Below the pieces are notes generated by a model. That model made no database searches and was not told the DNA's origin. It was given only the letters and a program-made list of their open reading frames with translations. From positions 62,001-126,000 of the forward strand of contig CAJNCI010000001.1 of assembly GCA_905221215.1 (NCBI GenBank): a DNA stretch of 64,000 bases, in the 5' to 3' direction. Each line of letters opens with the position of its first letter. Positions within the stretch are counted from its first letter, which is position 1. The position numbers and the translations under genes were made by a program. Positions 56,066 to 64,000 of the stretch are shown piece after piece. The stretch comes from a bacterium. GTDB lineage: Bacteria; Bacillota; Bacilli; Lactobacillales; Streptococcaceae.

Positions 56066-56096
56066 GTATTACAAAATAGGTAAGCGGGGGGAAGGG

Positions 56097-56417
56097 ATGA
56101 AGGAAACTCAGCTATTAAAAGGTATTCTTGAAGGTTGTGTCTTGGATATGATTGGTCAAAAAGAGCGATATGGTTATGAGTTGGTTCAGACTTTGAGAGA
56201 GGCTGGATTTGATACTATCGTTCCAGGCACTATTTATCCTTTGTTGCAAAAGTTAGAAAAAAATCAATGGATAAGAGGCGACATGCGCCCGTCGCCAGAT
56301 GGTCCAGATCGGAAGTATTTTTCGTTAACCAAAGAAGGAGAAGAGCGTGTCTCAGTCTTTTGGCAACAATGGGACGATTTGAGTCAAAAAGTTGAAGGGA
56401 TTAAGAATGGGGGTTAA
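56097..56417 (+). CDS. PadR-family regulator
   Basis: A 106-residue winged-helix protein: LLKGILEGCVLDMIGQKERY, GYELVQTLREAGF and TIYPLLQKLEKNQWIRGDMR are the PadR core; short C-terminal helix, so subfamily 2. RBS GGGGGGAAGGG. It likely represses its own operon at the palindromes above. The next gene starts 3 bases later. Confidence 0.9.
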   Translation: MKETQLLKGILEGCVLDMIGQKERYGYELVQTLREAGFDTIVPGTIYPLLQKLEKNQWIRGDMRPSPDGPDRKYFSLTKEGEERVSVFWQQWDDLSQKVEGIKNGG

Positions 56418-56420
56418 ACC

Positions 56421-57236
56421 ATGAAGAGAATGAAGTATTATGAAGAAACAAACGCTTTGTTGCATGAGTTTTCTGAGGAGAATCAGCAGTATTTTGAGGA
56501 CCTGTGGGATAGTTTTAATCTTGCTGGATTTCTCTATGATGAGGACTATCTCAGAGAGCAGATCTATGTGATGATGCTTGATTTCTCAGAAGCAGAACGA
56601 GATGGCATGAGTGCAGAGGATTATCTAGGTAAGAATCCTAAAAAAATAATGAAAGAGATTCTCAAGGAAGCACCACGCAGTTCTATCAAGGAGTCCCTTT
56701 TAACACCAATTTTTGTCCTAGCGGTATTACGTTATTATCAACTACTAAGTGATTTTTCTAAAGGTCCTCTCTTAACCGTCAATTTGCTTACTTTTTTAGG
56801 GCAACTTCTTCTTTTTCTGATTGGATTTGCTCTTGTGGCCACAATCTTACGTTGGGGCTTAGTCAAAGATTCTCCTAAAATGAAAATTGGCACCTATATT
56901 GTCGTTGGGATTCTTGTTCTGCTAGTTATTCTGGGATATGTAGGAATGGGAAGTTTCATACAAGAAGGAGCCTTTTATCTTCCTGCTCCCTGGGATAGTT
57001 TGTCTGTCTTTACGATTTCCCTAGTCATCAGTATTTGGAATTGGAAAGAACCGATTTTTCGTCCATTTGTTAGTATGATTATTGCCCACCTTATTGTAGG
57101 TTCTCTGCTTCGTTACTATGAGTGGATGGGAATTTCAAATGTTTTCCTTACAAAATTCATTCCTTTAGCTGTTCTCTTTATTGGTATCTTTCTCTTTTTC
57201 CGTGGGTTTAAGAAGATAAAATGGAGTGAAATATAG
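56421..57236 (+). CDS. PadR-linked membrane protein
   Basis: A 271-residue protein: soluble helical N-terminus (1-90, DUF1129/HAAS-like, FSEENQQYFEDLWDSFNLAG) and about six helices (about 95-265). Such proteins accompany PadR regulators in streptococci. Substrate or role unknown. A terminator follows the stop at once. Confidence 0.75.
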   Translation: MKRMKYYEETNALLHEFSEENQQYFEDLWDSFNLAGFLYDEDYLREQIYVMMLDFSEAERDGMSAEDYLGKNPKKIMKEILKEAPRSSIKESLLTPIFVLAVLRYYQLLSDFSKGPLLTVNLLTFLGQLLLFLIGFALVATILRWGLVKDSPKMKIGTYIVVGILVLLVILGYVGMGSFIQEGAFYLPAPWDSLSVFTISLVISIWNWKEPIFRPFVSMIIAHLIVGSLLRYYEWMGISNVFLTKFIPLAVLFIGIFLFFRGFKKIKWSEI

Positions 57237-57237
57237 T

Positions 57238-57263
57238 CAAAAAGCCGTTGCAAAGCGGTTTTT
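57238..57263 (+). terminator. Terminator after the PadR operon (copy 1 of a repeated module)
   Basis: AAAAAGCCG-ttgcaaag-CGGTTTTTT, followed at once by TGTTATAAT, the promoter of the next gene. Confidence 0.82.
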
Positions 57264-57310
57264 TGTTATAATGAAGGGAAGAATGTTAGAAATTAAAGGA
57301 GAAAAATTTG

Positions 57311-58237
57311 ATGAGATACATAACTCTTGGTCAAGATGACAAAGAATTATCAGAAATTGTTCTCGGAATGATGAGAATAAAAGATAAGTCTGTAAAAGAA
57401 GTTGAAGAGCTTGTAGAAACAGCACTTTCTGTTGGAATCAATGCTTTCGACTTGGCTGATATATATGGTCGTGGTCGTTGTGAAGAACTGTTAGGTCTTG
57501 TCCTAAAAAATCGTCCAGATTTAAGAGAAGAGATGTGGATTCAGTCCAAATGTGGCATTCGCATGGAAGAATTTACCTATTTTGATTTTTCTAAGGACTA
57601 TATTATAAAATCTGTAGACGGAATTTTGCAAAGATTGAAGATTGATCATTTAGATAGCTTGCTTCTTCATCGGCCAGATGCTTTGATGGAATCTGACCAA
57701 GTAGCAGAAGCCTTTGATCTTCTTTATAAACAAGGTAAGGTTCGAGATTTTGGAGTTTCTAATCAAAATCCTATGATGATGAAATTGCTGAAGAAAGAAG
57801 TCAAACAACCTCTATCTATCAATCAATTACAATTAAGTGCAGCTTTCACACCTAGTTTTGAAGCAGGATTTCATGTCAATATGGAAGGCAACAAGGCAGC
57901 TTTGCGTGATGGAAGTGTCTTTGAATACTGCAAATTAAATGACATGGTTATCCAGGCCTGGTCAGTCTTGCAGTTCGGATATTTTAAAGGGAATTTTGTT
58001 GGCAATGAGAAATTTCAAGCTTTGAATCAAGTACTTGATCGTTTAGCTTTTAAATATGGAGTAACCCCTTCAACTATTGCCATTTCTTGGATATTGCGTT
58101 ATCCAGCCAAAATGCAGGCAGTGGTAGGAACAACCAATCCTAAGCACTTGAGAGAAGTTAGCCAAGCGGCAAACTTTAGCTTAACAAGAAAAGAATGGTA
58201 TGAAATTTATCTTGCAGCAGGGAATAATTTGCCGTAA
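57311..58237 (+). CDS. Aldo/keto reductase
   Basis: A 308-residue TIM-barrel oxidoreductase. Catalytic Asp and Tyr in FDLADIYGRGRCEELLG, Lys in WIQSKCGI, His in LLLHRPDALM, and NADPH site in YPAKMQAVVGTTNP. Closest to the B. subtilis YdhF group. ATG 57311 behind AAAGGAG; a TTG directly before it is in frame. Substrate unknown. Confidence 0.9.
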   Translation: MRYITLGQDDKELSEIVLGMMRIKDKSVKEVEELVETALSVGINAFDLADIYGRGRCEELLGLVLKNRPDLREEMWIQSKCGIRMEEFTYFDFSKDYIIKSVDGILQRLKIDHLDSLLLHRPDALMESDQVAEAFDLLYKQGKVRDFGVSNQNPMMMKLLKKEVKQPLSINQLQLSAAFTPSFEAGFHVNMEGNKAALRDGSVFEYCKLNDMVIQAWSVLQFGYFKGNFVGNEKFQALNQVLDRLAFKYGVTPSTIAISWILRYPAKMQAVVGTTNPKHLREVSQAANFSLTRKEWYEIYLAAGNNLP

Positions 58238-58264
58238 GTAGAAGCAGATGTAAATAAATCACAG

Positions 58265-58301
58265 TCAAAAAGCCGTTTTAAAGCGGTTTTTTTGTTATAA
58301 T
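58265..58301 (+). promoter_or_regulatory. Terminator plus extended -10 promoter (copy 2 of the repeated module)
   Basis: AAAAAGCCGttttaaagCGGTTTTTTT, then TGTTATAATGAAGGGAAGAA, as at 57.24 kb. It ends the aldo/keto reductase transcript and starts the next. Confidence 0.75.
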
Positions 58302-58336
58302 GAAGGGAAGAATTATTGATATTAAAGGAGATAAAC

Positions 58337-58573
58337 ATGACATTTGAAGAAATTCTACCTGGGTTAAAGGCTAAGAAAAAATATGTACGTACTGGTTGGG
58401 GAGGTGCTGAAAACTATGTCCAACTCTTTGACACTATTGAACAAAACGGGATTGCACTTGAAGTGACGCCCTATTTCCTAATCAACGTGTCTGGAGAAGG
58501 AGAAGGTTTTTCCATGTGGAGTCCGACACCTTGTGATGTTTTGGCGATGGATTGGGTAGAAGTGCATGACTAA
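58337..58573 (+). CDS. DUF2829 protein, Tad2-like
   Basis: A 78-residue protein: MTFEEILPGLKAKKKYVRTG, W-rich middle, SMWSPTPCDVLAMDWVEV at the end, the DUF2829 pattern. The fold is shared with Tad2, a phage protein that captures the Thoeris signal, but chromosomal relatives have no known role. ATG 58337 follows AAAGGAGATA. It overlaps the SDR gene by 8 bases and heads an operon of five genes. Confidence 0.75.
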   Translation: MTFEEILPGLKAKKKYVRTGWGGAENYVQLFDTIEQNGIALEVTPYFLINVSGEGEGFSMWSPTPCDVLAMDWVEVHD

Positions 58574-59264
58574 ATGTGTACTCATTACAGGCGTTAGTTC
58601 AGGGATTGGTCTGGCTCAAGCTCGCTTCTTTTTAGAGAAGGGCTATCAAGTTTATGGAGTTGACCAGGGTGAAGATCCACTCTTAGAGGGTGATTTCCAC
58701 TTTTTACAGAGAGATTTGACATTGGACTTAGAACCTATTTTTAACTGGTGTCCTCAGGTGGATGTTTTGTGTAATACTGCTGGAGTTTTGGATGATTACA
58801 AACCACTTTTGGAACAAACGGCGCAGGGAATTCAAGAGATTTTTGAAATCAACTACGTTACTCCAGTAGAGTTGACTCGGTATTATTTGACCAAAATGTT
58901 GGAGAATAAAAAAGGGACTATTATCAATATGTGCTCTATCGCTTCTAATCTAGCAGGCGGTGGTGGTCACGCCTATACTTCTTCTAAGCATGCTTTGGCT
59001 GGATTTACCAAGCAGTTGGCTCTAGACTATGCTGAAGCTGGGATTCAGGTATTTGGTATCGCTCCAGGAGCAGTCAAGACAGCTATGACCGCTGCGGATT
59101 TTGAGCCAGGTGGATTGGCTGACTGGGTAGCTAGTGAAACACCAATCAAGCGCTGGATTGAACCAGAGGAAGTGGCAGAAGTCAGTTTCTTTTTAGCCAG
59201 TGGAAAGGCATCTGCCATGCAGGGACAAATCTTGACAATAGATGGCGGATGGTCTTTGAAATAG
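58566..59264 (+). CDS. Short-chain dehydrogenase/reductase, FabG-like
   Basis: A 232-residue SDR. Cofactor loop GVSSGIG, NTAG (usual NNAG), Ser in CSIASNLAG, catalytic YTSSK, and C-terminal ILTIDGGWSLK. It could reduce an acyl or sugar ketone; not the fatty-acid FabG, judging from its operon with Nudix and ASCH genes. Ends 9 bases before the Nudix gene. Confidence 0.88.
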   Translation: MTKCVLITGVSSGIGLAQARFFLEKGYQVYGVDQGEDPLLEGDFHFLQRDLTLDLEPIFNWCPQVDVLCNTAGVLDDYKPLLEQTAQGIQEIFEINYVTPVELTRYYLTKMLENKKGTIINMCSIASNLAGGGGHAYTSSKHALAGFTKQLALDYAEAGIQVFGIAPGAVKTAMTAADFEPGGLADWVASETPIKRWIEPEEVAEVSFFLASGKASAMQGQILTIDGGWSLK

Positions 59265-59273
59265 GAGGAGTTG

Positions 59274-59774
59274 ATGAAAATCAAAAGACACTTTGGAGTC
59301 TACGCTGTTTGCTTTGAAAATGGGAAGTTACTCTGCATTGAAAAAACGAGAGGCACTTATCAACATCGGTATGATCTACCTGGAGGCAGTCAGCAACTTG
59401 GTGAAGGACTGACGGAAACGCTGACTAGAGAAGTTATGGAAGAGACGGGATTTACTGTTAGAAGCTACTCTAATCCTCGAATCTACGATGTTTTCGTCAG
59501 GGAAGAGTTAAAAAATTTTATGGTTCACCATGTCATGGCCTTGTATGATGTTGAAATGAATGAGAGTGCACCTCAAGTTACGATTTCTGAAGCTGTGTCT
59601 GATGGTGCGAATGATTCACTAGGATATATTTGGATGGATATTCAAGAAATCACAGAAGAAAATGCATCGCCACTAGTCTTGAAGGTTAAGTCTGAATTAT
59701 TAGGATTTTCAGAACTGGACAAGACCTTGTATATGAATTGGAAGGTGAATGATGAAAAACCAACTTGCTCTTAG
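59274..59774 (+). CDS. Nudix hydrolase
   Basis: A 166-residue protein with a perfect Nudix box: GGSQQLGEGLTETLTREVME then ETGF (G-x5-E-x7-REVxEETGF). It cleaves a nucleoside diphosphate linked to another group; substrate not predictable. ATG 59274 behind AGGAGG. Overlaps the next gene. Confidence 0.9.
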   Translation: MKIKRHFGVYAVCFENGKLLCIEKTRGTYQHRYDLPGGSQQLGEGLTETLTREVMEETGFTVRSYSNPRIYDVFVREELKNFMVHHVMALYDVEMNESAPQVTISEAVSDGANDSLGYIWMDIQEITEENASPLVLKVKSELLGFSELDKTLYMNWKVNDEKPTCS

Positions 59775-60600
59775 TGGAGAAAAAATTCTTGAAAAAGTTT
59801 ATCCTCAAGTATTTCACCACATTGGAATGATTCGTGGGGAATATTTGTTGAGAGAGATCAATCAAAATATACTATTACCAAGTTGTCAGCAATTTGTAAA
59901 AGATTATCTAGACACTATTTGTTCCTTGTATTCAGATGAGGAGGTCTGGTATCGTTTTTCTGAATTAACGAATACAGAAGCCAATTGTTTAGAGGGAACT
60001 AAACAGCATTTTGACGAACGTCATCCTTTGTTTGGTTATAGAGGAACTAGGCGTTTGCTGGCGTGTCCAGATGAATTTCAGGATGAAGCAAATGTCGTTA
60101 CAGAAGTTTATCAAACCAATCCCAATTTGTCTGTTATTTTTCCTTTTGTGAATGATGCTGAGCAGTTAAAGCAAGCTATTATAGTATTACGTGAGCATGG
60201 TTTCACTGGAAAAATTGGCACAATGATTGAATTACCGTCAGCTTATTTTGACTTTGATAGAATAATGGAAACGGGCATTTCAAAAATTGTAGTTGGAATG
60301 AATGATTTGACTTCTTTTGTTTTTGCGACTGTGAGAAACAGTCAATGGCATGATATGGAAAGTCCCATTATGTTAGATATGCTGAGACAGATGCAGGATA
60401 AAGCAAGGATGAAAAAGATTGACTTTGCTGTGGCAGGTTATTTGAATGCTTCCTTCATACAAAAAATGAATCTGATGGGGATCAAGTGTATTATCCACTA
60501 TAGTTCTATTCCAGAGATTTTTGATTTAGAGATTGACCATCCAGACCACCTCAAACGTGTAAAAGAAGTAAGTAAAAAATTACAAAGGAGCAACCCATGA
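59752..60600 (+). CDS. PEP-utiliser C-terminal barrel protein, free-standing
   Basis: A 282-residue protein homologous to the PEP/pyruvate-binding TIM barrel of PEP synthase and PPDK: ERHPLFGYRGTRR (usual NPMLGxRG), IGTMIELPSAYFDFDRIM and KIVVGMNDLTSF. The nucleotide-binding and phospho-His domains are absent, as is the usual catalytic Cys segment near the end, so it is not a complete PEP synthase. ATG 59752 (or 59749) overlaps the Nudix gene. Role unknown. Confidence 0.75.
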   Translation: MKNQLALSGEKILEKVYPQVFHHIGMIRGEYLLREINQNILLPSCQQFVKDYLDTICSLYSDEEVWYRFSELTNTEANCLEGTKQHFDERHPLFGYRGTRRLLACPDEFQDEANVVTEVYQTNPNLSVIFPFVNDAEQLKQAIIVLREHGFTGKIGTMIELPSAYFDFDRIMETGISKIVVGMNDLTSFVFATVRNSQWHDMESPIMLDMLRQMQDKARMKKIDFAVAGYLNASFIQKMNLMGIKCIIHYSSIPEIFDLEIDHPDHLKRVKEVSKKLQRSNP

Positions 60601-61037
60601 CACCTCAAGAAATGTGGAATAAATACAAGCAAATCAATCCTTCTATCGGAGATGAAATCGATGCTTGGACTTTTGGAGTGGAACCAGACCTTTTAGCGGA
60701 TTTGGTGTTTAAAGGCGAAAAGACAGCAACAGCGTCGGCTTATGACCTCTACGCACTAGAAGATGAATCCCTTCCGCAAGAAGGGACCTTCGATGTCATT
60801 TTAGATAGTCAAAATCAGGCTGTCTGTATTATCGAAATTACAAAGGTTTCTGTTCAGCCCTTTCATCAAGTTTCTGCTGACCATGCCTTCAAAGAAGGTG
60901 AGGGAGACAAATCTTTAGCATATTGGCGCCAGGTTCATGAAGACTGTTTCACCGAGTGGATGAGGGAGGCAGGACTAACTTTTACACCTGACACCAAGAT
61001 TGTTTTAGAAGAATTTCGCAAGGTCTACCCACTTTAG
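60597..61037 (+). CDS. ASCH-domain protein
   Basis: A 146-residue protein: FGVEPDLLADLVFKGEKTAT and IIEITKVSVQPFHQV form the ASCH fold, a PUA-like beta-barrel for RNA or modified nucleosides; some members are N4-acetylcytidine hydrolases. Last gene of the operon (ATGA overlap). Confidence 0.85.
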   Translation: MTPQEMWNKYKQINPSIGDEIDAWTFGVEPDLLADLVFKGEKTATASAYDLYALEDESLPQEGTFDVILDSQNQAVCIIEITKVSVQPFHQVSADHAFKEGEGDKSLAYWRQVHEDCFTEWMREAGLTFTPDTKIVLEEFRKVYPL

Positions 61038-61097
61038 GCTGCAGAAGGAAGAAAGTTTTGGAAATTACCGTCCAATCCTTTTTTCTTAGGCAAAACA

Positions 61098-61106
61098 TGA
61101 TATAAT
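61098..61106 (+). promoter_or_regulatory. Extended -10 promoter of pepN
   Basis: TGATATAAT 51 bases before the start. Confidence 0.65.
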
Positions 61107-61157
61107 AAGTTTGTTTGAAGAAGAGCCCTAGCTCTTAAACTTAGATAGGAGAAAACT

Positions 61158-63704
61158 ATGCAAGCAGTTGAACATTTTATTAAACAATTTGTTCCTGAAC
61201 ATTATGATTTATTTTTAGACTTGAGTCGTGAGACCAAGACGTTTTCTGGGAAGGTGACCATCACTGGTCAAGCACAGAGTGACCGTATTTCCCTTCATCA
61301 AAAAGACTTGGAAATCGTTTCTGTAGAAGTTGCAGGTCAAGCTCGTCCATTTACAGTTGACCATGACAATGAAGCCCTTCATATCGAATTGGCTGAGGCT
61401 GGTAAAGTTGAAGTGGTTCTTGCCTTTTCAGGAAAAATCACAGATAACATGACAGGGATTTACCCTTCATACTACACAGTTGATGGAGTGAAGAAGGAAG
61501 TCTTGTCTACTCAGTTCGAGAGCCATTTTGCGCGCGAAGCCTTTCCATGTGTGGATGAGCCAGAAGCTAAAGCAACTTTTGACCTCTCTTTACGTTTTGA
61601 TCAAGCAGAAGGTGAATTGGCCTTGTCTAACATGCCAGAGATCGAAGTTGAAAACCGTAAGGAAACAGGTATCTGGAAGTTTGAAACAACACCTCGCATG
61701 TCTTCTTACTTGTTGGCCTTTGTTGCTGGTGATTTGCAAGGTGTGACCGCTAAAACTAAAAACGGTACCCTTGTAGGTGTCTACTCAACCAAAGCCCACC
61801 CACTATCTAATCTTGATTTCTCTTTGGACATTGCCGTTCGCTCAATCGAGTTTTACGAAGATTACTACGGAGTCAAGTATCCAATCCCTCAATCTCTCCA
61901 CATCGCCCTTCCTGACTTCTCAGCTGGTGCTATGGAAAACTGGGGTCTCGTAACCTACCGTGAAGTTTACTTAGTTGTCGATGAGAACTCAACTTTTGCC
62001 AGCCGTCAACAAGTTGCTCTAGTTGTGGCACATGAGTTGGCTCACCAATGGTTTGGGAACCTCGTTACTATGAAATGGTGGGATGACCTTTGGCTCAATG
62101 AAAGTTTTGCTAATATGATGGAATATGTCTGTGTGGATGCTATCGAGCCAAGCTGGAATATCTTTGAAGATTTCCAAACAGGTGGTGTTCCGTCTGCCTT
62201 GAAACGTGACGCGACGGATGGCGTGCAGTCTGTTCACGTCGAAGTCAAACATCCAGATGAAATCAATACGCTCTTTGACGGAGCTATTGTCTATGCCAAA
62301 GGAAGTCGCCTCATGCACATGCTTCGTCGTTGGCTAGGTGATGCAGATTTTGCCAAAGGTTTGCACGCTTACTTTGAAAAACATCAGTACAGCAACACGA
62401 TTGGTCGTGACCTTTGGGATGCCCTTGGTCAAGCGTCAGGACGTGATGTCGCAGCCTTCATGGATTCTTGGTTGGAACAACCTGGTTACCCAGTACTTAC
62501 TGTTAAAGTTGAAAATGATGTCTTGAAGATTTCACAAAAACAATTCTTCATCGGTGAGCACGAAGACAAGAATCGCCTCTGGGTAGTGCCACTCAACAGC
62601 AACTGGAAAGGATTGCCAGATACACTTGAAACTGAAAGTATCGAAATCCCTGGCTACGCAGCTCTTCTTGCTGAAAATGAAGGAGCTCTTCGTCTCAACA
62701 CTGAAAATACAGCCCACTACATTACAGACTATCAAGGAGATTTGTTAGATGCAGTTCTTGCAGACCTAGTTGAGCTTGATAACACAAGCAAACTGCAAAT
62801 CGTCCAAGAACGTCGCTTGCTTGCTGAAGCAGGGCACATTTCTTATGCTGATTTGCTTCCAGTCCTTGATAAACTTGCTAAGGAAGAGTCTTACCTTGTG
62901 GTTTCAGCTGTTTCTCAAGTGATTTCTGCCCTTGAACGCTTTATCGACGAAGGAACAGAAGCTGAAACAGCCTTCAAAGCACTAGTTGCTAAATTGGCTC
63001 GTCACAACTATGACCGTCTTGGTTTTGAAGCTAAAGATGGAGAATCAGATGAGGATGAATTGGTTCGTCAGTTGGCCATTTCTATGATGATTCGCTCAAA
63101 TGATGCAGAAGCTAGTCAAGTTGCTAGCCAAATCTTCGCAGCTCACAAGGAGAATCTTGCAGGACTTCCAGCAGCTATTCGCTCACAAGTTCTGATCAAT
63201 GAGATGAAACATCATGAGACTAAAGACTTGTTAGCACTTTATCTTGATACTTATACGCACGCAACAGATGCAGTCTTTAAACGTCAGTTGGCAGCCGCTC
63301 TTGCCTACAGTAAAGATGCGGACAATATCCAAACCTTGATTGCTTCTTGGAAGGACAAATTTGTGGTCAAACCACAAGACTTGTCTGCTTGGTACTTCCA
63401 GTTCTTAAACCATCAAGCAACTCAGGAAACAGCTTGGTCTTGGGCGCGTGAAAACTGGGCTTGGATTAAGGCAGCTCTTGGAGGAGATATGAGCTTTGAT
63501 AGCTTTGTTATTCTTCCTGCCCATGTATTTAAGACAGAACAACGCTTGGCGGAATACAAGGAGTTCTTTGAGCCACAACTTTCTGACCTTGCTCTTAGCC
63601 GTAACATCGGTATGGGAATCAAGGAAATTGCAGCGCGTGTTGACTTGATTAACCGTGAAAAAGCTGCAGTGGAAGCAGTTGTTCTTCAATACGGAACTAA
63701 CTAA
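61158..63704 (+). CDS. pepN: Aminopeptidase N
   Basis: An 848-residue M1 metallopeptidase. Exopeptidase motif GAMENWG near residue 257, zinc site HELAHQWFGN and NESFANMME near 292-320, C-terminal helical superhelix. No signal peptide: cytosolic release of N-terminal residues from peptides. RBS TAGGAGA. In pneumococcus it stands next to ciaRH, as here. Confidence 0.97.
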   Translation: MQAVEHFIKQFVPEHYDLFLDLSRETKTFSGKVTITGQAQSDRISLHQKDLEIVSVEVAGQARPFTVDHDNEALHIELAEAGKVEVVLAFSGKITDNMTGIYPSYYTVDGVKKEVLSTQFESHFAREAFPCVDEPEAKATFDLSLRFDQAEGELALSNMPEIEVENRKETGIWKFETTPRMSSYLLAFVAGDLQGVTAKTKNGTLVGVYSTKAHPLSNLDFSLDIAVRSIEFYEDYYGVKYPIPQSLHIALPDFSAGAMENWGLVTYREVYLVVDENSTFASRQQVALVVAHELAHQWFGNLVTMKWWDDLWLNESFANMMEYVCVDAIEPSWNIFEDFQTGGVPSALKRDATDGVQSVHVEVKHPDEINTLFDGAIVYAKGSRLMHMLRRWLGDADFAKGLHAYFEKHQYSNTIGRDLWDALGQASGRDVAAFMDSWLEQPGYPVLTVKVENDVLKISQKQFFIGEHEDKNRLWVVPLNSNWKGLPDTLETESIEIPGYAALLAENEGALRLNTENTAHYITDYQGDLLDAVLADLVELDNTSKLQIVQERRLLAEAGHISYADLLPVLDKLAKEESYLVVSAVSQVISALERFIDEGTEAETAFKALVAKLARHNYDRLGFEAKDGESDEDELVRQLAISMMIRSNDAEASQVASQIFAAHKENLAGLPAAIRSQVLINEMKHHETKDLLALYLDTYTHATDAVFKRQLAAALAYSKDADNIQTLIASWKDKFVVKPQDLSAWYFQFLNHQATQETAWSWARENWAWIKAALGGDMSFDSFVILPAHVFKTEQRLAEYKEFFEPQLSDLALSRNIGMGIKEIAARVDLINREKAAVEAVVLQYGTN

Positions 63705-63721
63705 TCAAGACTAAATAAAAG

Positions 63722-63768
63722 AAAACTCAGCTATCTCATGTAAAATGCAGAGAGTTGAGTTTTTTTTA
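63722..63768 (+). terminator. Terminator of pepN
   Basis: AAAACTCAgCTaTCT / AGAgAGtTGAGTTTT stem, then TTTT. Confidence 0.8.
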
Positions 63769-63786
63769 AGGCAAATTTGGTATAAT
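63765..63786 (+). promoter_or_regulatory. ciaR promoter with CiaR-like box
   Basis: TTTAAG-gcaaa-TTTGGT just before TATAAT (63781-63786). The known CiaR site is TTTAAG-N5-TTTAAG; the first half is perfect, the second 4 of 6. Confidence 0.5.
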
Positions 63787-63810
63787 GGTTTTAATAAGGA
63801 GGAGTTTCTC

Positions 63811-64000
63811 ATGATAAAAATCTTATTAGTTGAGGATGACCTAGGCCTGTCAAATTCAGTATTTGACTTTTTAGACGATTTTGCGGATGTCATGCAGGTG
63901 TTTGATGGAGAAGAAGGTCTCTACGAAGCTGAGAGTGGCGTCTATGACTTGATTTTGCTCGATTTGATGTTGCCAGAAAAAAATGGTTTCCAAGTCTTGA
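63811..64000 (+). CDS. ciaR: Response regulator CiaR, 3' end beyond window
   Basis: 63 codons of a receiver domain: [20 protein letters not shown], phospho-acceptor Asp in [13 protein letters not shown]. Sequence and place after pepN fit CiaR of the pneumococcal CiaRH system (envelope stress, competence, beta-lactam tolerance). RBS AAGGAGG. Confidence 0.92.

Overview
Organism. Gene content, codon use and repeats point to a streptococcus of the Mitis group (S. mitis / S. oralis / S. pneumoniae relatives). Six BOX elements are present, one carrying a near-exact copy of the 22-base boxA core. SlrA, MecA, PezAT, the choline-type teichoic acid genes and the pepN-ciaR junction all read like pneumococcal versions.

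Layout. (1) 1-5.2 kb: a five-gene overlapping chain (LicD, two glycosyltransferases, a polytopic polymerase, a Wzz-like two-TM protein), probably the lic3-type teichoic acid polymerisation locus. (2) 5.5-17.9 kb: mecA, hom-thrB, a methionine sulfoxide reductase fusion msrAB, a heterodimeric ABC exporter, an SAH/MTA deaminase, the L10-leader rplJ-rplL operon and an MDR reductase-TetR pair. (3) 17.9-29.1 kb: gdhA, pyrDA, holA, sodA, yutD-type, rlmN, vanZ-type, an ABC-F ATPase, slrA and a DeoR-HAD operon. (4) 29.1-44.0 kb: a decayed, AT-rich, mosaic island. (5) 44.1-64 kb: housekeeping genes again (rpsP-khpA, mazG-like, rimM-trmD, bioY, gor, a MacAB-like pump, metG, a PadR-membrane pair, an AKR, a Tad2-like DUF2829 protein, SDR, Nudix, a PEP-utiliser barrel, ASCH, pepN and the start of ciaR).

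The island is the most informative part. A roughly 177-residue minus-strand gene is cut in two: its N-terminal part lies at 43.76-43.96 kb and its C-terminal part at 29.12-29.46 kb, with 14.3 kb between them. Both break points carry the same core AACCAG. Three of the four copies of this core in and at the edges of the island are followed by the 3' end of rpsI (ribosomal protein S9, tail ...KKARKASQFSKR), although rpsI itself is not in the window. The simplest reading is that integrative elements specific for the rpsI 3' end landed in a secondary site and accreted in tandem. No integrase is left. Cargo includes three XRE-type regulators, an ImmA/IrrE-type peptidase, a LexA/HdiR-like SOS repressor followed by a mutated umuC cassette, an IS1182-family element, small genes of ICE type, two unassigned AT-rich gene pairs and a pezAT toxin-antitoxin module.

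All calls come from reading the sequence and from family knowledge. No database search was run. Pneumococcal comparisons are from memory.
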